Counted from the first letter of the stretch, positions 1-8,952 are shown. The stretch is DNA of 64,000 nucleotides from Caenimonas koreensis DSM 17982 (GCF_009646335.1 NZ_WJBU01000020.1:1-64000), one strand, 5' to 3'. Numbers and translations: made by a program. Notes: generated by a model not told the origin, from the letters alone.

Positions 1-62
1 TCTCGCCGTGTCTTCTTCCTCTTGCCCGCGTACTCCGCATCCGCAAAGCTGATCTGACTCAT
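1..62 (-). CDS. IS5-family transposase, N-terminal fragment (partial)
   Basis: Only the first 20 codons are present, beginning ATG at 62 on the minus strand. They encode MSQISFADAEYAGKRKKTRR, a start typical of IS5-group DDE transposases (the FADAEYAGKRKKTRRE signature). An AAAGGAG ribosome-binding site lies about 6 nt upstream of the ATG. The catalytic DDE residues are beyond the window edge, so activity cannot be judged. Confidence 0.75.
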   Translation of the reverse strand, partial: MSQISFADAEYAGKRKKTRR

Positions 63-128
63 CGCGTGCTCCTTTGCAAGATCAACGCACGAAGGCATCA
101 TCGGTGGACTTATTCAGAGATTCCCTAA
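1..128 (-). mobile_element. End of an IS5-family insertion sequence
   Basis: The window opens inside an insertion sequence whose transposase runs leftward out of the window. The segment holds the transposase start, its ribosome-binding site and a leader that ends near a likely terminal inverted repeat at about 110-128 (TTAGGGAATCTC read on the minus strand). The right boundary is an estimate, because the partner repeat lies outside the window. The element sits about 220 bp upstream of the binding protein-permease gene. Confidence 0.7.
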
Positions 129-351
129 GGTTTACTGTGACTGCACCCCCCGAAGACCCACCACTCGCACTCTATCGACATCACCATCTTCTGCCTGTGA
201 AGTCATGTAAGCAAGCGACTGAATTCACGGTAGTCAACGATAGACAGAAAAGCCGCGCAAGAGTTTCTCAGTGCTTGTCCTGTCGTCCAAAATGTACGCA
301 AGCGCCGTGCCGGTTTCAATGCAAGGCAGCACGCGCCCATAATCGTTGCGC
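129..351. other. Intergenic region between IS end and permease gene
   Basis: I see no convincing gene in these 223 bases. They are less GC-rich than the neighbouring genes and probably carry the 5' flank of the transporter gene. If the insertion sequence split an older operon, the original promoter or an upstream ATPase gene has been separated from the transporter. Confidence 0.5.
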
Positions 352-1848
352 ATGAAGCGCACTGCATTCCTGAGCACTTTCGCGTTGCTGGCTGCCTGGG
401 CCTTCGCTGCCGGCGCGTTCGCTGCAGAACCGTTGCGCATCGGCTCCAAGCGCTTCACGGAGTCGTACATCCTGGCCCAAGTGCTGGCGCAGACGGCAGC
501 CCCACACCTGCCCACGCCGCCTGAGGTCAAGCAGGGTCTGGGCAACACGGCCATCGTGTACGAAGCGCTGCGCTCGGGCAGCATCGATCTCTATCCCGAA
601 TACGCTGGCACCATTGCCCTGGAAATCCTCAAGAGCAACAAGCCGATGTCGCTTGAGGAGATGAACAGAGGGTTGGCGCCACTCGGCCTCGCAGCAGCCA
701 TTCCGCTGGGCTTTAACGACGGGTATGCGCTGGCAATGCGTGGCGACGAAGCGCAGCGCCTGAAGATTCGCACGCTCGGCGACCTGGCCCGGCACACCGG
801 CTTGAAGATCGGTCTGTCGAACGAGTTCCTCGGCCGCGCCGACGGCTGGCCCGGGCTTGCGCGGGCCTATGGCTTCAGCCAGCAACCCACAGGCCTGGAC
901 CATGGCCTGGCGTATGACGCTATTGCAGCCGGGCAGATCGACGTGATGGACATCTACACCACCGACGCCAAGATCGGCCACCTGAAGCTCACGGTCTTGC
1001 AGGACGACCGCCACTACTTTCCGCGATACGACGCGCTGGTGCTGTACCGGCTTGAAGTGCCGCAGAAGTTTCCGAAAGCCTGGGCCGCGCTGACGCGCCT
1101 GTCCGGCACCATCGATGAGGGCGCCATGATCGCGATGAACGCGCGCGCGGAGCTGCAAGGTGCAGCATTCGACGCCATCGCGCGTGAGCATCTCGCAGGA
1201 ACATCCAGCGCACAAGCCGCACCCAGCGCGGGCTTTGCCAGCAAACTGTTCGGCCCCGATCTCGGCAGGTTGACGGTGCAGCACCTGGGGCTTGTCGTGG
1301 TGTCGGTGGCGACAGCCGCGCTCATCGCCATTCCGCTGGGCCTGCTCGCATTTCCCCATCCGCGCGTTCGCAGCCTGCTGCTCGGTGCGACCGGCCTGCT
1401 GCAAACGATCCCGTCGCTCGCGCTGCTGGCGATCCTGATCTGGGTGGTCGGCGCGATCGGCGTTGTGCCTGCGGTCATCGCGCTGACCCTGTATGCGCTC
1501 TTGCCCATCATGCGCAATACCGTCACGGGCCTGGCAGAGGTACCGCAAGGCCTGCGAGATGCGGCAGCAGCACTGGGCCTGTCGCCTGGGCAGTCGCTGC
1601 GGCTGGTACAGCTTCCGCTTGCGATGCCGACGATTCTTGCGGGGGTGCGCACTGCAGTCACTATCGCCATCGGCACGGCGACGATCGCTGCGTTTGTCGG
1701 CGCAGGAGGCTACGGCGAGCGAATCGTCACGGGCCTGGCCATCAACGACAGCGACTTGCTGCTGGCCGGCGCCATTCCGGCGGCCGTGTTGGCCCTGGCG
1801 AGCGAATTGGTGTTCGAACTGATCGCGCGCCGCTCGCGCCCCCAGTAG
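352..1848 (+). CDS. Fused substrate-binding protein/permease of an OpuB/Osm-type glycine betaine/choline ABC transporter
   Basis: This 498-residue protein joins two normally separate ABC importer parts. Residues 1-25 are a signal peptide ending AFAAGAFAA. About 27-280 is a ProX/OpuBC-like binding domain (starts EPLRIGSKRFTESYILAQ; contains YEALRSGSIDLYPEYAGT). About 300-498 is a ProW/OpuBB-like permease of five or six membrane segments with the EAA-loop pattern ALGLSPGQSLRLVQLPLA that contacts the ATPase. Such fusions are known for quaternary-ammonium and osmolyte uptake. The first in-frame ATG at 352 was chosen because the signal peptide starts there. No ATPase gene is adjacent. An M20 hydrolase gene begins 1 nt after the stop, so the two are probably cotranscribed. 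The substrate is not provable from sequence. Confidence 0.85.
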   Translation: MKRTAFLSTFALLAAWAFAAGAFAAEPLRIGSKRFTESYILAQVLAQTAAPHLPTPPEVKQGLGNTAIVYEALRSGSIDLYPEYAGTIALEILKSNKPMSLEEMNRGLAPLGLAAAIPLGFNDGYALAMRGDEAQRLKIRTLGDLARHTGLKIGLSNEFLGRADGWPGLARAYGFSQQPTGLDHGLAYDAIAAGQIDVMDIYTTDAKIGHLKLTVLQDDRHYFPRYDALVLYRLEVPQKFPKAWAALTRLSGTIDEGAMIAMNARAELQGAAFDAIAREHLAGTSSAQAAPSAGFASKLFGPDLGRLTVQHLGLVVVSVATAALIAIPLGLLAFPHPRVRSLLLGATGLLQTIPSLALLAILIWVVGAIGVVPAVIALTLYALLPIMRNTVTGLAEVPQGLRDAAAALGLSPGQSLRLVQLPLAMPTILAGVRTAVTIAIGTATIAAFVGAGGYGERIVTGLAINDSDLLLAGAIPAAVLALASELVFELIARRSRPQ

Positions 1849-1849
1849 G

Positions 1850-3253
1850 ATGAGCCTCATGAACAGATCGCAAGCCATTGCGTATTCGCAAGCGCAGTTC
1901 GATTCCGGCGCGTTTCGCGAAACGCTGGCCCGCCGCATCGCCATTCCAACGGAAAGCCAGAACAGCGCACGCGCGCCCGAACTGGCGTCGTACCTCTCGC
2001 AGCACATGCAGCCCGCGTTTGAAGCAATGGGCTTCGAGTGCCGCACGCTGACGCACCCGAAGGCGCTGGCGCCTTTCCTGTACGCGCAGCGCATCGAGGG
2101 CGATGGGCTGCCCACCGTGTTCGGCTATGGCCACGGTGACGTGATCCGCGGGCTCGAGCCCGAGTGGAAGGAAGGCCTCTCGCCCTGGACATTGACCGAG
2201 CGTGATGGCCGCTGGTATGGCCGCGGCATCGCGGACAACAAGGGCCAGCACACCACCAACATGGAGGCGATGGCCCATGTGCTCGAGCAGCGCGGCCGCC
2301 TCGGCTTCAACTCGAAGTACCTGATCGAGATGGGCGAAGAGACGGGCTCACCGGGCCTGCGCGAGCTGTGCGAAGCGAACAAGGATCTGTTCCACGCCGA
2401 CTTGCTGCTCGCCTCGGACGGTCCGCGCTTGCGTCCTGACCGCCCGACGATTTTTCTCGGCACGCGTGGCGCCCTCAACTTCGACCTCAGCATCGAAGCG
2501 CGCAAGGGTGCGCATCACAGCGGCAACTGGGGTGGCCTGATCTCCAATCCCGGCATCCAGCTGGCGCACGCCATTGCATGCATCGTGGGGCCGACGGGGC
2601 AAATCCGTATTCCGCAATGGGTGCCCACCGAACTGCCGGAGCCGGTGCGGCGCGCGCTCGCCGATTGCGAAGTTGATGGCGGCACAGATGGCCCCGCCAT
2701 CGAGCCGTGGTGGGGCGAGCCGGGGCTGAGCCCCGCCGAGCGGGTGTTCGGCTGGTGTTCCTTTGAAGTGCTCGCGTACAAGACAGGCAACCCGCAAACA
2801 CCCGTCAACGCCATACCGGCCACTGCATGGGCGCGCTGCCAGCTGCGCTTTGTGGTCGGGCCGGATCCGGCGCAGTTCATGCCCGCCCTGCGCAGCCATC
2901 TGGACCGGCACGGGTTCTCCATGGTGCAGATCACGTCGACGCGCGACGAGATCTTCGCGGCCACTCGCATCGACCCGGACGACCCGTGGGTGCGTTGGGC
3001 TGCAGAGTCGATCACCCGGACCACCGGCAAGAAGCCGGCGGTGTTGCCCAATCTCGGCGGCTCATTGCCCAACGACATCTTCACCGACGTGCTGGGCCTG
3101 CGCACGGTGTGGGTGCCGCACTCGTATCCGGGTTGCTCGCAGCATGCGCCGAACGAACACCTGCCGCCGCAACTGCTGCGCGAAGCGCTGGCCGTGATGA
3201 CGGGGCTGTATTGGGACCTTGGCGCGGGCGAGACACCGCACCGGTTGATGTAA
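1850..3253 (+). CDS. M20-family metallohydrolase (ArgE/DapE/CPG2-like)
   Basis: A 467-residue zinc amidohydrolase/peptidase of the M20 family. The metal and catalytic residues are all present: GYGHGDVI (His95, Asp97), GRGIADNKG (Asp129) and EMGEETGSPG (Glu163/Glu164), followed by the dimerisation domain and a late metal-site histidine region near YPGCSQHAPNEH. There is no signal peptide, so it is probably cytoplasmic. It may hydrolyse an N-acyl or peptide compound imported by the transporter encoded 1 nt upstream. That link rests only on adjacency. Confidence 0.85.
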   Translation: MSLMNRSQAIAYSQAQFDSGAFRETLARRIAIPTESQNSARAPELASYLSQHMQPAFEAMGFECRTLTHPKALAPFLYAQRIEGDGLPTVFGYGHGDVIRGLEPEWKEGLSPWTLTERDGRWYGRGIADNKGQHTTNMEAMAHVLEQRGRLGFNSKYLIEMGEETGSPGLRELCEANKDLFHADLLLASDGPRLRPDRPTIFLGTRGALNFDLSIEARKGAHHSGNWGGLISNPGIQLAHAIACIVGPTGQIRIPQWVPTELPEPVRRALADCEVDGGTDGPAIEPWWGEPGLSPAERVFGWCSFEVLAYKTGNPQTPVNAIPATAWARCQLRFVVGPDPAQFMPALRSHLDRHGFSMVQITSTRDEIFAATRIDPDDPWVRWAAESITRTTGKKPAVLPNLGGSLPNDIFTDVLGLRTVWVPHSYPGCSQHAPNEHLPPQLLREALAVMTGLYWDLGAGETPHRLM

Positions 3254-3268
3254 CACCAACGAGACGCC

Positions 3269-4072
3269 ATGCCAGAACCACTGAACAGACTCCTGCTCAC
3301 AGGCGCAGCGGGCGCGCTGGGGAAAATCCTGCGCGACAGCCTCAAGCCCTACGCGAAGACCCTGCGCCTGTCCGATGTCGCACCGATGGCGCAAGCCGCG
3401 GCCGGCGAGGAGGTGGTGGCCTGCAACCTTGCTGACAAGCAGGCCGTTGATGCACTTGTCGCGGGCTGCGACGCCATCGTCCACATGGGTGGCGTCTCCG
3501 TCGAACGGCCGTTCGAGGAAATTCTCGAAGCCAACATCAAGGGCGTGTTCCACATCTATGAAGGCGCGAGGCGCCACGGCGTCAAGCGCGTTGTATTCGC
3601 GAGCTCCAACCATGTGATCGGCTTTCACGAGCAGGGCCAGGTGATCGACGCCGACTGCGTGAAGCGGCCCGATGGCTACTACGGCCTGTCGAAGTCGTAT
3701 GGTGAAGACCTCTCGCGGTTTTACTTCGACCGCTACGGCATCGAGACAGCCTGCATGCGCATCGGCTCGTCGTTCCCTGAGCCGAAAGACAGGCGCATGC
3801 TGATCACGTGGCTGAGTTCGCGTGACCTCACCGAGCTCATTCGCTGCTGCCTGTTTGCGCCGAAGCTCGGGCACACGATCGTGTACGGCATGTCCGCCAA
3901 TCGCGACCAGTGGTGGGACAACTCGAAAGCCGCGCACCTGGGCTTTCACCCGCAGGACACCTCGGAGATCTTTCGCACGAAAGTCGAGACGCAGCCCATG
4001 CTCGATGCCGCCGATCCTGCGTTGAAGTACCAGGGCGGCGCATTCGTGAAGATGGGGCCGTTCGAGCCCTGA
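3269..4072 (+). CDS. udh: Uronate dehydrogenase (NAD-dependent SDR family)
   Basis: This 267-residue enzyme closely matches the length and motif order of bacterial uronate dehydrogenase (EC 1.1.1.203), which oxidises galacturonate or glucuronate to the aldarolactone in the oxidative uronate route. Visible features are the glycine-rich NAD motif TGAAGALG (residues 11-18), the block HMGGVSVERPFEEIL, the FASSNHVIG segment and the catalytic Tyr138-x3-Lys142 in YYGLSK. The C-terminal half has the DQWWDNS and GFHPQD motifs typical of this subgroup. It begins 15 nt after the M20 gene. No uronate transporter or aldarate dehydratase gene is next to it. Confidence 0.85.
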   Translation: MPEPLNRLLLTGAAGALGKILRDSLKPYAKTLRLSDVAPMAQAAAGEEVVACNLADKQAVDALVAGCDAIVHMGGVSVERPFEEILEANIKGVFHIYEGARRHGVKRVVFASSNHVIGFHEQGQVIDADCVKRPDGYYGLSKSYGEDLSRFYFDRYGIETACMRIGSSFPEPKDRRMLITWLSSRDLTELIRCCLFAPKLGHTIVYGMSANRDQWWDNSKAAHLGFHPQDTSEIFRTKVETQPMLDAADPALKYQGGAFVKMGPFEP

Positions 4073-4103
4073 AGCAACCTGCCCCTTCACTTTGCCTTTG
4101 CAC

Positions 4104-4712
4104 ATGCCCGCGCCGCTTCACTTCTATTTCGACTTCATCTCGCCGTACGGCTACCTTGCAAGCCTGAAGATCGAAGACCTCGCCAAAAAGCACGGCCGCA
4201 CCGTCGAATGGCACGCCATGCTGCTAGGCGTGTCGGTGATGAAAGTGATGGGGCTCAAGCCCCTGCTCGACACACCGCTCAAGGGCGACTATGCCAGGCG
4301 CGACGTGCTGCGGCATGTGCGCAAGAACAAGATTGCCTTCGCGCGCGACATCGATGCGCCAGTGGGCAACCCCTTGCCGATGGCCCGCGCGTTCTGCCTG
4401 GTCAAACATCACCATCCGCACCTGCAGGAGCTGATGGCGCGGCTGATCTATCGCGCGTACTGGGCCCAGGGTCTTGATCTCTCGACGCCTGAAGCCGTCG
4501 CCAGAATTGCCTTGCCGGATGGGTTGAGCCCGGCGTGGCTGGAGTCGCAGTTGCACGGCGAGTTTGCGGCAACCCTGCTGCGGCGTGAAGTTGACGCATC
4601 GCTGCGCGCCGGGATTTTTGGCTCACCCACGGTGGTGGTGGACAGTGAGCCCTTCTGGGGCTTTGATCGCCTGGCCGATGTGGATGAGTGGCTCAAGCGC
4701 GGTGGCTGGTAA
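4104..4712 (+). CDS. 2-hydroxychromene-2-carboxylate isomerase/DsbA-family (kappa-GST-like) protein
   Basis: A 202-residue protein starting FYFDFISPYGYLASLKIE, the N-terminal signature of the HCCA isomerase/kappa-class GST family of thioredoxin-fold proteins. The serine after the FDF element (FISPYGY) occupies the glutathione-activating position. The C-terminal motif GIFGSPTVVVDSEPFWGFDR is also characteristic. NahD-type members isomerise 2-hydroxychromene-2-carboxylate in naphthalene degradation, but most members have unknown substrates and no other naphthalene genes are present. ATG 4104 was preferred over TTG 4092 because the domain begins directly after it. Confidence 0.8.
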   Translation: MPAPLHFYFDFISPYGYLASLKIEDLAKKHGRTVEWHAMLLGVSVMKVMGLKPLLDTPLKGDYARRDVLRHVRKNKIAFARDIDAPVGNPLPMARAFCLVKHHHPHLQELMARLIYRAYWAQGLDLSTPEAVARIALPDGLSPAWLESQLHGEFAATLLRREVDASLRAGIFGSPTVVVDSEPFWGFDRLADVDEWLKRGGW

Positions 4713-4812
4713 GCCTGTTGACCGCCCTCTCCTGCTGAGCCGGGGCCGGGAGGTCAAGAGTGCGCCACGGGGCTTACACTGTCCGGCAGTCCCCCACCGC
4801 ATCGAATTCACC

Positions 4813-5208
4813 ATGCGCAAAACCTTTTCAGGTCTCGGTGTAATTGCTGCTCTCGTCATGGCCACCGCCGCAGCCACTGCGTCGCCAGTCGTCAAGTGCA
4901 CGGTGAACGGCTCCGTCGTCTTTCAGCAAAGTCCGTGTCCGCCCACCGGGGCGATCCAGCGCCCGACAGTCGAAGAGCTCAACGCACGGGCAAAGAAGCG
5001 GCGCGCCGCGACGGCTGCGTCCGCCGCCCGCAAGGCAGACCCCGGGACTTCATACACATTCAGCCCCTACCGTTGCGACGGGCGCACACGTTGCTCCCAG
5101 ATGAAGTCCTGCGCAGAGGCCAAGTACTTCCTCGACAACTGCCCCGGCGCGCAGATGGATGGCGACCACAACGGCATTCCCTGCGAGAAGCAGTGGTGCA
5201 CACCCTGA
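4813..5208 (+). CDS. Secreted Excalibur-domain protein with DUF4124-like N-terminus
   Basis: A 131-residue exported protein. Residues 1-23 form a signal peptide. About 24-45 (VKCTVNGSVVFQQSPCP) resembles the DUF4124 strand pattern. A charged Ala/Arg/Lys linker follows. The C-terminal 45 residues are an Excalibur calcium-binding domain with the EF-hand-like motif DGDHNGIPCE and paired cysteines. It probably acts in the periplasm or at the surface, with nuclease-like or calcium-binding relatives. No catalytic residues are evident. It lies about 100 bp after the isomerase gene with its own start region. Confidence 0.75.
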   Translation: MRKTFSGLGVIAALVMATAAATASPVVKCTVNGSVVFQQSPCPPTGAIQRPTVEELNARAKKRRAATAASAARKADPGTSYTFSPYRCDGRTRCSQMKSCAEAKYFLDNCPGAQMDGDHNGIPCEKQWCTP

Positions 5209-5322
5209 GCCGGCAGCAGCCAGCGCGATCGCAGCCCTGTACGTCCAGACCTGCGCTTCCTATACTGGGCAGCCTCACACGGCGGCACTGTCGCCCCGGC
5301 CATCCCAACCCTGGAGCAATTC

Positions 5323-6129
5323 ATGACCCGGCACCTCAAGTCGATTGCGGCATGCGCCGCGCTGCTGCTGGCACCCCTGGCAAGCCATGCAGCACCGGTG
5401 GAATACGTCAGGGTCTGCTCCGTGTTCGGCGCGGGCTTCAGTTACCTGCCCGGCACTGACATCTGCATCAATGCAAGCACAGGCGACACGCGGGTGGTGA
5501 CGGAAGGCGGTGTGTGGCGTTCGATCCTGCCTTACCCGGAGGGCGAGTGGGTCAAGACGCCGCAGCAACAGTGCACGGGCCGTGTGGAAACACTGGGCAC
5601 GTTTTCTGCCAGCGACTTCACGACCAACGCGTGGAACCGCAAGCAGACGAGTCCTATCCCGCTCGCGCTGTCGCGCAACGAATTCATCTCCAAGGTGATC
5701 ATGAGTGGCGGCTTCCTGGACCCGCGCCTTCCCAACCGCCACGCCACCAACGCGCTCGACGGGTTGTGCGTCCGCTCGGTGGACCCTACGGTGATGGAGA
5801 ACACGGGCGGCGGCGTCATCAACCCGCCGTTTGGCAACGGCATGCTGCCGATTGGCTGCGTCTCGAACTCCCGCATCCTGGGCATGCCCGCGTCTTACTC
5901 GATCAACGCAACCTCTGCCTACCCGAGCATCGATTCGTTCTACTTCGACGGCGCCCAGACAACGGTGAGCGGGCCGTACACCTATGGCAGCAAGCTCGTG
6001 GTCACCACGGACTTCGGCAACTCCCTGCTCCAGCTGAGCTACTTTGACCAGCGCACGGCTTCATTGCAGCCACTGGCAGGCAACGTGACGGTGTCGGTCT
6101 GTGTGCAAAAGGGCAAGAACGAGCGGTAA
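5323..6129 (+). CDS. Secreted protein with a porin-like N-terminal motif
   Basis: A 268-residue exported protein (signal peptide ending ASHAAP) of unknown function. Directly after the cleavage site it carries EYVRVCSVFGAGFSYLPG, very close to the conserved N-terminus of alphaproteobacterial trimeric porins (VKVC.xYGxGFxYIPGTDTC). The rest is too short and unlike a 16-strand barrel. It contains several cysteine pairs and a Gly/Asn-rich middle. It may be a periplasmic or outer-membrane-associated protein that shares only the N-terminal cap. Its ribosome-binding site is CTGGAG at about 5311. It ends 24 nt from the convergent acyl-CoA synthetase gene. Confidence 0.7.
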   Translation: MTRHLKSIAACAALLLAPLASHAAPVEYVRVCSVFGAGFSYLPGTDICINASTGDTRVVTEGGVWRSILPYPEGEWVKTPQQQCTGRVETLGTFSASDFTTNAWNRKQTSPIPLALSRNEFISKVIMSGGFLDPRLPNRHATNALDGLCVRSVDPTVMENTGGGVINPPFGNGMLPIGCVSNSRILGMPASYSINATSAYPSIDSFYFDGAQTTVSGPYTYGSKLVVTTDFGNSLLQLSYFDQRTASLQPLAGNVTVSVCVQKGKNER

Positions 6130-6152
6130 GCGCTGCCCGCGCATGGCGTTGG

Positions 6153-8012
6153 CTATGCAGTGAACGAAATTTCCACGCGCACGGCAATCGCGCCGAGCGA
6201 GTTGCGGCAGCGAACAGCCAGAGCGTCATCGCCAGGGCCTGCGATCACGACCCGCGCCACAGCGACGCCACCCTCTTCTGCCGCAGACACCGCCACGCTG
6301 CGGCCCTCGCACACTGCAGCGAGCAGCTCTTCGAGCTTGATCTCGATGGCCTGGAGCCGCAGCGCCGGCTTGAAAATCTTTCCGACCGCGGTCAATGGCA
6401 AGGCATCCAGAACGACCACGCGCCTGGGCGTGGCGGGCCGCTCATAGACATGCGGCCCGACGGACTTCAACACTGCCTCCGCTGACACAGCAGCGCCAGG
6501 TTTCAAGGTGACAAAGGCCACGGGCACTTCACCAGCGTGCGCATCCGGCTCTGCGACCACGGCGCACATCGCCACAGCCGGATGCGCGAGAAACGCCTCC
6601 TCGACAAGCCCGGGATCGATGTTGTGCGACCCGCGGATGATCACGTCCTTCGCGCGGCCCGTCACGTGAATGCCGCCACTGCCATCGAGATGGCCCAGGT
6701 CGCCCGACACGATCCAGCCCTGCTCGAACATGCCCGCGTTGCGGCGCGCGTCGGTGTAGCCAGGGCTCATGTGCGGCCCGCGCAGGACGATCACGCCCGT
6801 CTCTCCTGCAGCGCACATGTCGTCGAAGTCGAGCGCGTCATGGCGCCAGCGGACCACACGCACTTCGCTGTAGGGCATGCGCAGGCCTGCCGAGCCCGGC
6901 ACGCGCGGCGATGCATAAGGCTCGATCGCCACGAGGCCCGCGCACTCCGTCATGCCCAGGATGTTGCGCACGGCGATACCGGTTGCAGTTTCAAATCGGG
7001 AAGCCAGCTCGCCCGGCAGGGGTGAGCCACCCGTGTAGGCCACACGCACGGTGCTGATATCTGCATCGATCGGCACATTGCACAGCCCCGCAAGGATCGT
7101 CGGCACGCACGCCAAGGCCGTCACCTTCTCGCGCTCACAGAACTTCCAGTAGTGGCGCATGAACACGGCGTTGCGCATGCCCGTCACCGTTGGCAGCACT
7201 TGCGATGCACCGATAGCCAGCATCGCAAGGCCATACACGAACGCACCCGCCACATGGAACAGCGGAAAGCCGTTGACCTCCACTGTGTGCTCATCAAAAC
7301 CATAGAAGCGATGCGCGAACCAGGAGGTGTGCGCCTCGTTGCCGTGCGTGTGCTGCACGAGCTTGGGCGCACCTGTGGTTCCGCCGGTGTGAAACAAGGC
7401 CGCGATACGGTCAGGCGTGAGCTGCGGGTCGAAGGTGAGTGCCGAAGGCTGCGCGGCAATCAACGCATCGAACGAATCTTCAGACGCCGTGCCGCCTGCG
7501 TCGATATGCAGCACCCGGCGCGATTGCAAGCCCGGCACGCGTTGCAGTGCGTGCCACACATCCAGTTCATGGTGCGGACCCAATGCGACCACGACCTTTG
7601 CACCGCTCGCCTCCAGCAAGGCCGCAATATGGTCGGGCTGCAGCATGAAATTGATCGGGCAAGCGCGCCCTGCCACTTGCGCACCCCACAACGCGTAGTG
7701 CGTAGCGGGGATGTTCGGCGCAAGAATCGCCACCGAATCGCCCGGGCCGACACCGAGGCTGCGAAACAGGTTGGCCGCGCGATTCACATGCGCCAGCACT
7801 TCGCCATAGGTGATGCGATGCGGCGCGGTGCCAGGCTCACCGTCGGGCAAATACGTGAACGCAATGCGTTGGCCGAACAACTTCGCCGCGCGCTCTATCA
7901 ATCCATACGTCGTGCGCGCAGGTATCGCCTGCTCGTACGGCGTGCCCGCCTCCAGCGCCTCAATGTCCGCAAGGCCGCGAAAGAACTCGCCGCCCGCACC
8001 CGGCGCACTCAT
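6153..8012 (-). CDS. AMP-dependent acyl-CoA synthetase (aryl/fatty acyl-CoA ligase)
   Basis: A 619-residue ANL-superfamily ligase that would activate a carboxylic acid to its CoA thioester through an acyl-AMP. The P-loop motif is ALFHTGGTTGAPKLVQHTH. The A5 region is ILGMTECAG, the hinge is in SGDLGHLDGSGGIHVTGRAKD, and the catalytic lysine is in LTAVGKIFKPAL. Its start overlaps the amidohydrolase stop by 4 nt (ATGA), so the two are translationally coupled. The divergent arm encodes a feruloyl-CoA synthase, so this second ligase may take another hydroxycinnamate or the aromatic acid released after chain shortening. A C-terminal extension of about 60 residues follows the usual ligase end. Confidence 0.85.
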   Translation of the reverse strand: MSAPGAGGEFFRGLADIEALEAGTPYEQAIPARTTYGLIERAAKLFGQRIAFTYLPDGEPGTAPHRITYGEVLAHVNRAANLFRSLGVGPGDSVAILAPNIPATHYALWGAQVAGRACPINFMLQPDHIAALLEASGAKVVVALGPHHELDVWHALQRVPGLQSRRVLHIDAGGTASEDSFDALIAAQPSALTFDPQLTPDRIAALFHTGGTTGAPKLVQHTHGNEAHTSWFAHRFYGFDEHTVEVNGFPLFHVAGAFVYGLAMLAIGASQVLPTVTGMRNAVFMRHYWKFCEREKVTALACVPTILAGLCNVPIDADISTVRVAYTGGSPLPGELASRFETATGIAVRNILGMTECAGLVAIEPYASPRVPGSAGLRMPYSEVRVVRWRHDALDFDDMCAAGETGVIVLRGPHMSPGYTDARRNAGMFEQGWIVSGDLGHLDGSGGIHVTGRAKDVIIRGSHNIDPGLVEEAFLAHPAVAMCAVVAEPDAHAGEVPVAFVTLKPGAAVSAEAVLKSVGPHVYERPATPRRVVVLDALPLTAVGKIFKPALRLQAIEIKLEELLAAVCEGRSVAVSAAEEGGVAVARVVIAGPGDDALAVRCRNSLGAIAVRVEISFTA

Positions 8013-8878
8013 GCCTTGTCGAGCCCGAGCAGCCGCACCGCGTTGCCCTTCAGGATGCCGGGCATCACTTCAGGCTTGAAGCCAGCTTCCTGGAAGTCGC
8101 TCATCCAGCGCTCGGGCGTGATGAGCGGGTAGTCGCTGCCGAACAGCACGCGGTCTTTGAGCAGCGTGTTCGCGTACTGCACGAGTTGCTTCGGGAAGTA
8201 TTTGGGGCTCCAGCCCGACAAGTCGATCCACACATTCGGCTTGTGCGTGGCAACCGACAACGCTTCGTCCTGCCACGGAAAGCTTGGGTGGGCCATCACC
8301 ACTTGCATGTCGGGGAACGACAGCGCCACGTCATCAAGATGCATCGGATTGCTGTACTCCAGCCGCAGCCCGCCGCCGCAACGCATGCCCGAGCCGATGC
8401 CACTGTGCCCCGTATGAAAAATCGCGGGCAGCTTGTGCGCGTTGATCACTTCATAGATGGGCCAGGCCATCTTGTCGTACGGGTGATAGCCCTGCACAGT
8501 CGGGTGGAACTTGAAACCCTTCACGCCGTGCTCGGTGATCAAACGTTCAGCTTCACGCGCGCCCATCTTGCCCTTGTGCGGATCGATGCTCGCAAAGCAC
8601 ATCATCATGTCGCTGTTCTCTTTGGCGGCCTGCGCAATTTCCTCGTTCGGGATGCGGCGGCGGCCCAGGTTCGACTCGCTGTCTACCGTGAACATCACCA
8701 GGCCGATCTTTCGCTCGCGGTAGTACGCGATGGTCTCGGCGATGGTGGGCCGGCGGCTGGAGCGGAAGTACTTGTCTGCCGCGCGGTCGTACTCTTCACC
8801 GTAGCTGTCAAAAGGGTTCCAGCAGCTGATTTCGGCGTGCGTGTGCACATCAATCGCGATGAGGTTGGCGTGGTCCAT
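8009..8878 (-). CDS. Amidohydrolase-family (amidohydrolase_2) metal-dependent hydrolase; candidate aryl beta-ketoacyl-CoA hydrolase
   Basis: A 289-residue TIM-barrel hydrolase. The HxH metal motif is at His12/His14 (IDVHTHAE). Further ligands appear as IFHTGHSG, VVMAHPSFPW and the terminal Asp in LFGSDYPLITPERW. The family includes ACMSD-type decarboxylases. In the Rhodococcus p-hydroxycinnamate (Cou) pathway, an amidohydrolase-family member, CouO, hydrolyses 4-hydroxyphenyl-beta-ketoacyl-CoA. Placement here with a CoA ligase, and opposite a crotonase, SDR, feruloyl-CoA synthase and MarR gene, supports that role by inference. A decarboxylase or lactonase role remains possible. GGAGACAAC precedes the ATG. 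Confidence 0.75.
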   Translation of the reverse strand: MDHANLIAIDVHTHAEISCWNPFDSYGEEYDRAADKYFRSSRRPTIAETIAYYRERKIGLVMFTVDSESNLGRRRIPNEEIAQAAKENSDMMMCFASIDPHKGKMGAREAERLITEHGVKGFKFHPTVQGYHPYDKMAWPIYEVINAHKLPAIFHTGHSGIGSGMRCGGGLRLEYSNPMHLDDVALSFPDMQVVMAHPSFPWQDEALSVATHKPNVWIDLSGWSPKYFPKQLVQYANTLLKDRVLFGSDYPLITPERWMSDFQEAGFKPEVMPGILKGNAVRLLGLDKA

Positions 8879-8952
8879 CTGTGTTGTCTCCGTTGTGGCG
8901 GGCCAGCGTGCGCTGAAGTGTCGCGGCTAGGGAAAGTACTAGGCCGCCGGCC

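Noticed and set aside
316..2115. 599-codon open frame on the minus strand across the transporter gene
   Set aside because: It is antisense to the binding protein-permease gene, has very high Arg/Gln/His content typical of shadow frames in GC-rich DNA, and shows no domain.
7152..8132. 326-codon plus-strand frame opposite the acyl-CoA synthetase gene
   Set aside because: Antisense shadow of the ligase and amidohydrolase genes; no domain.
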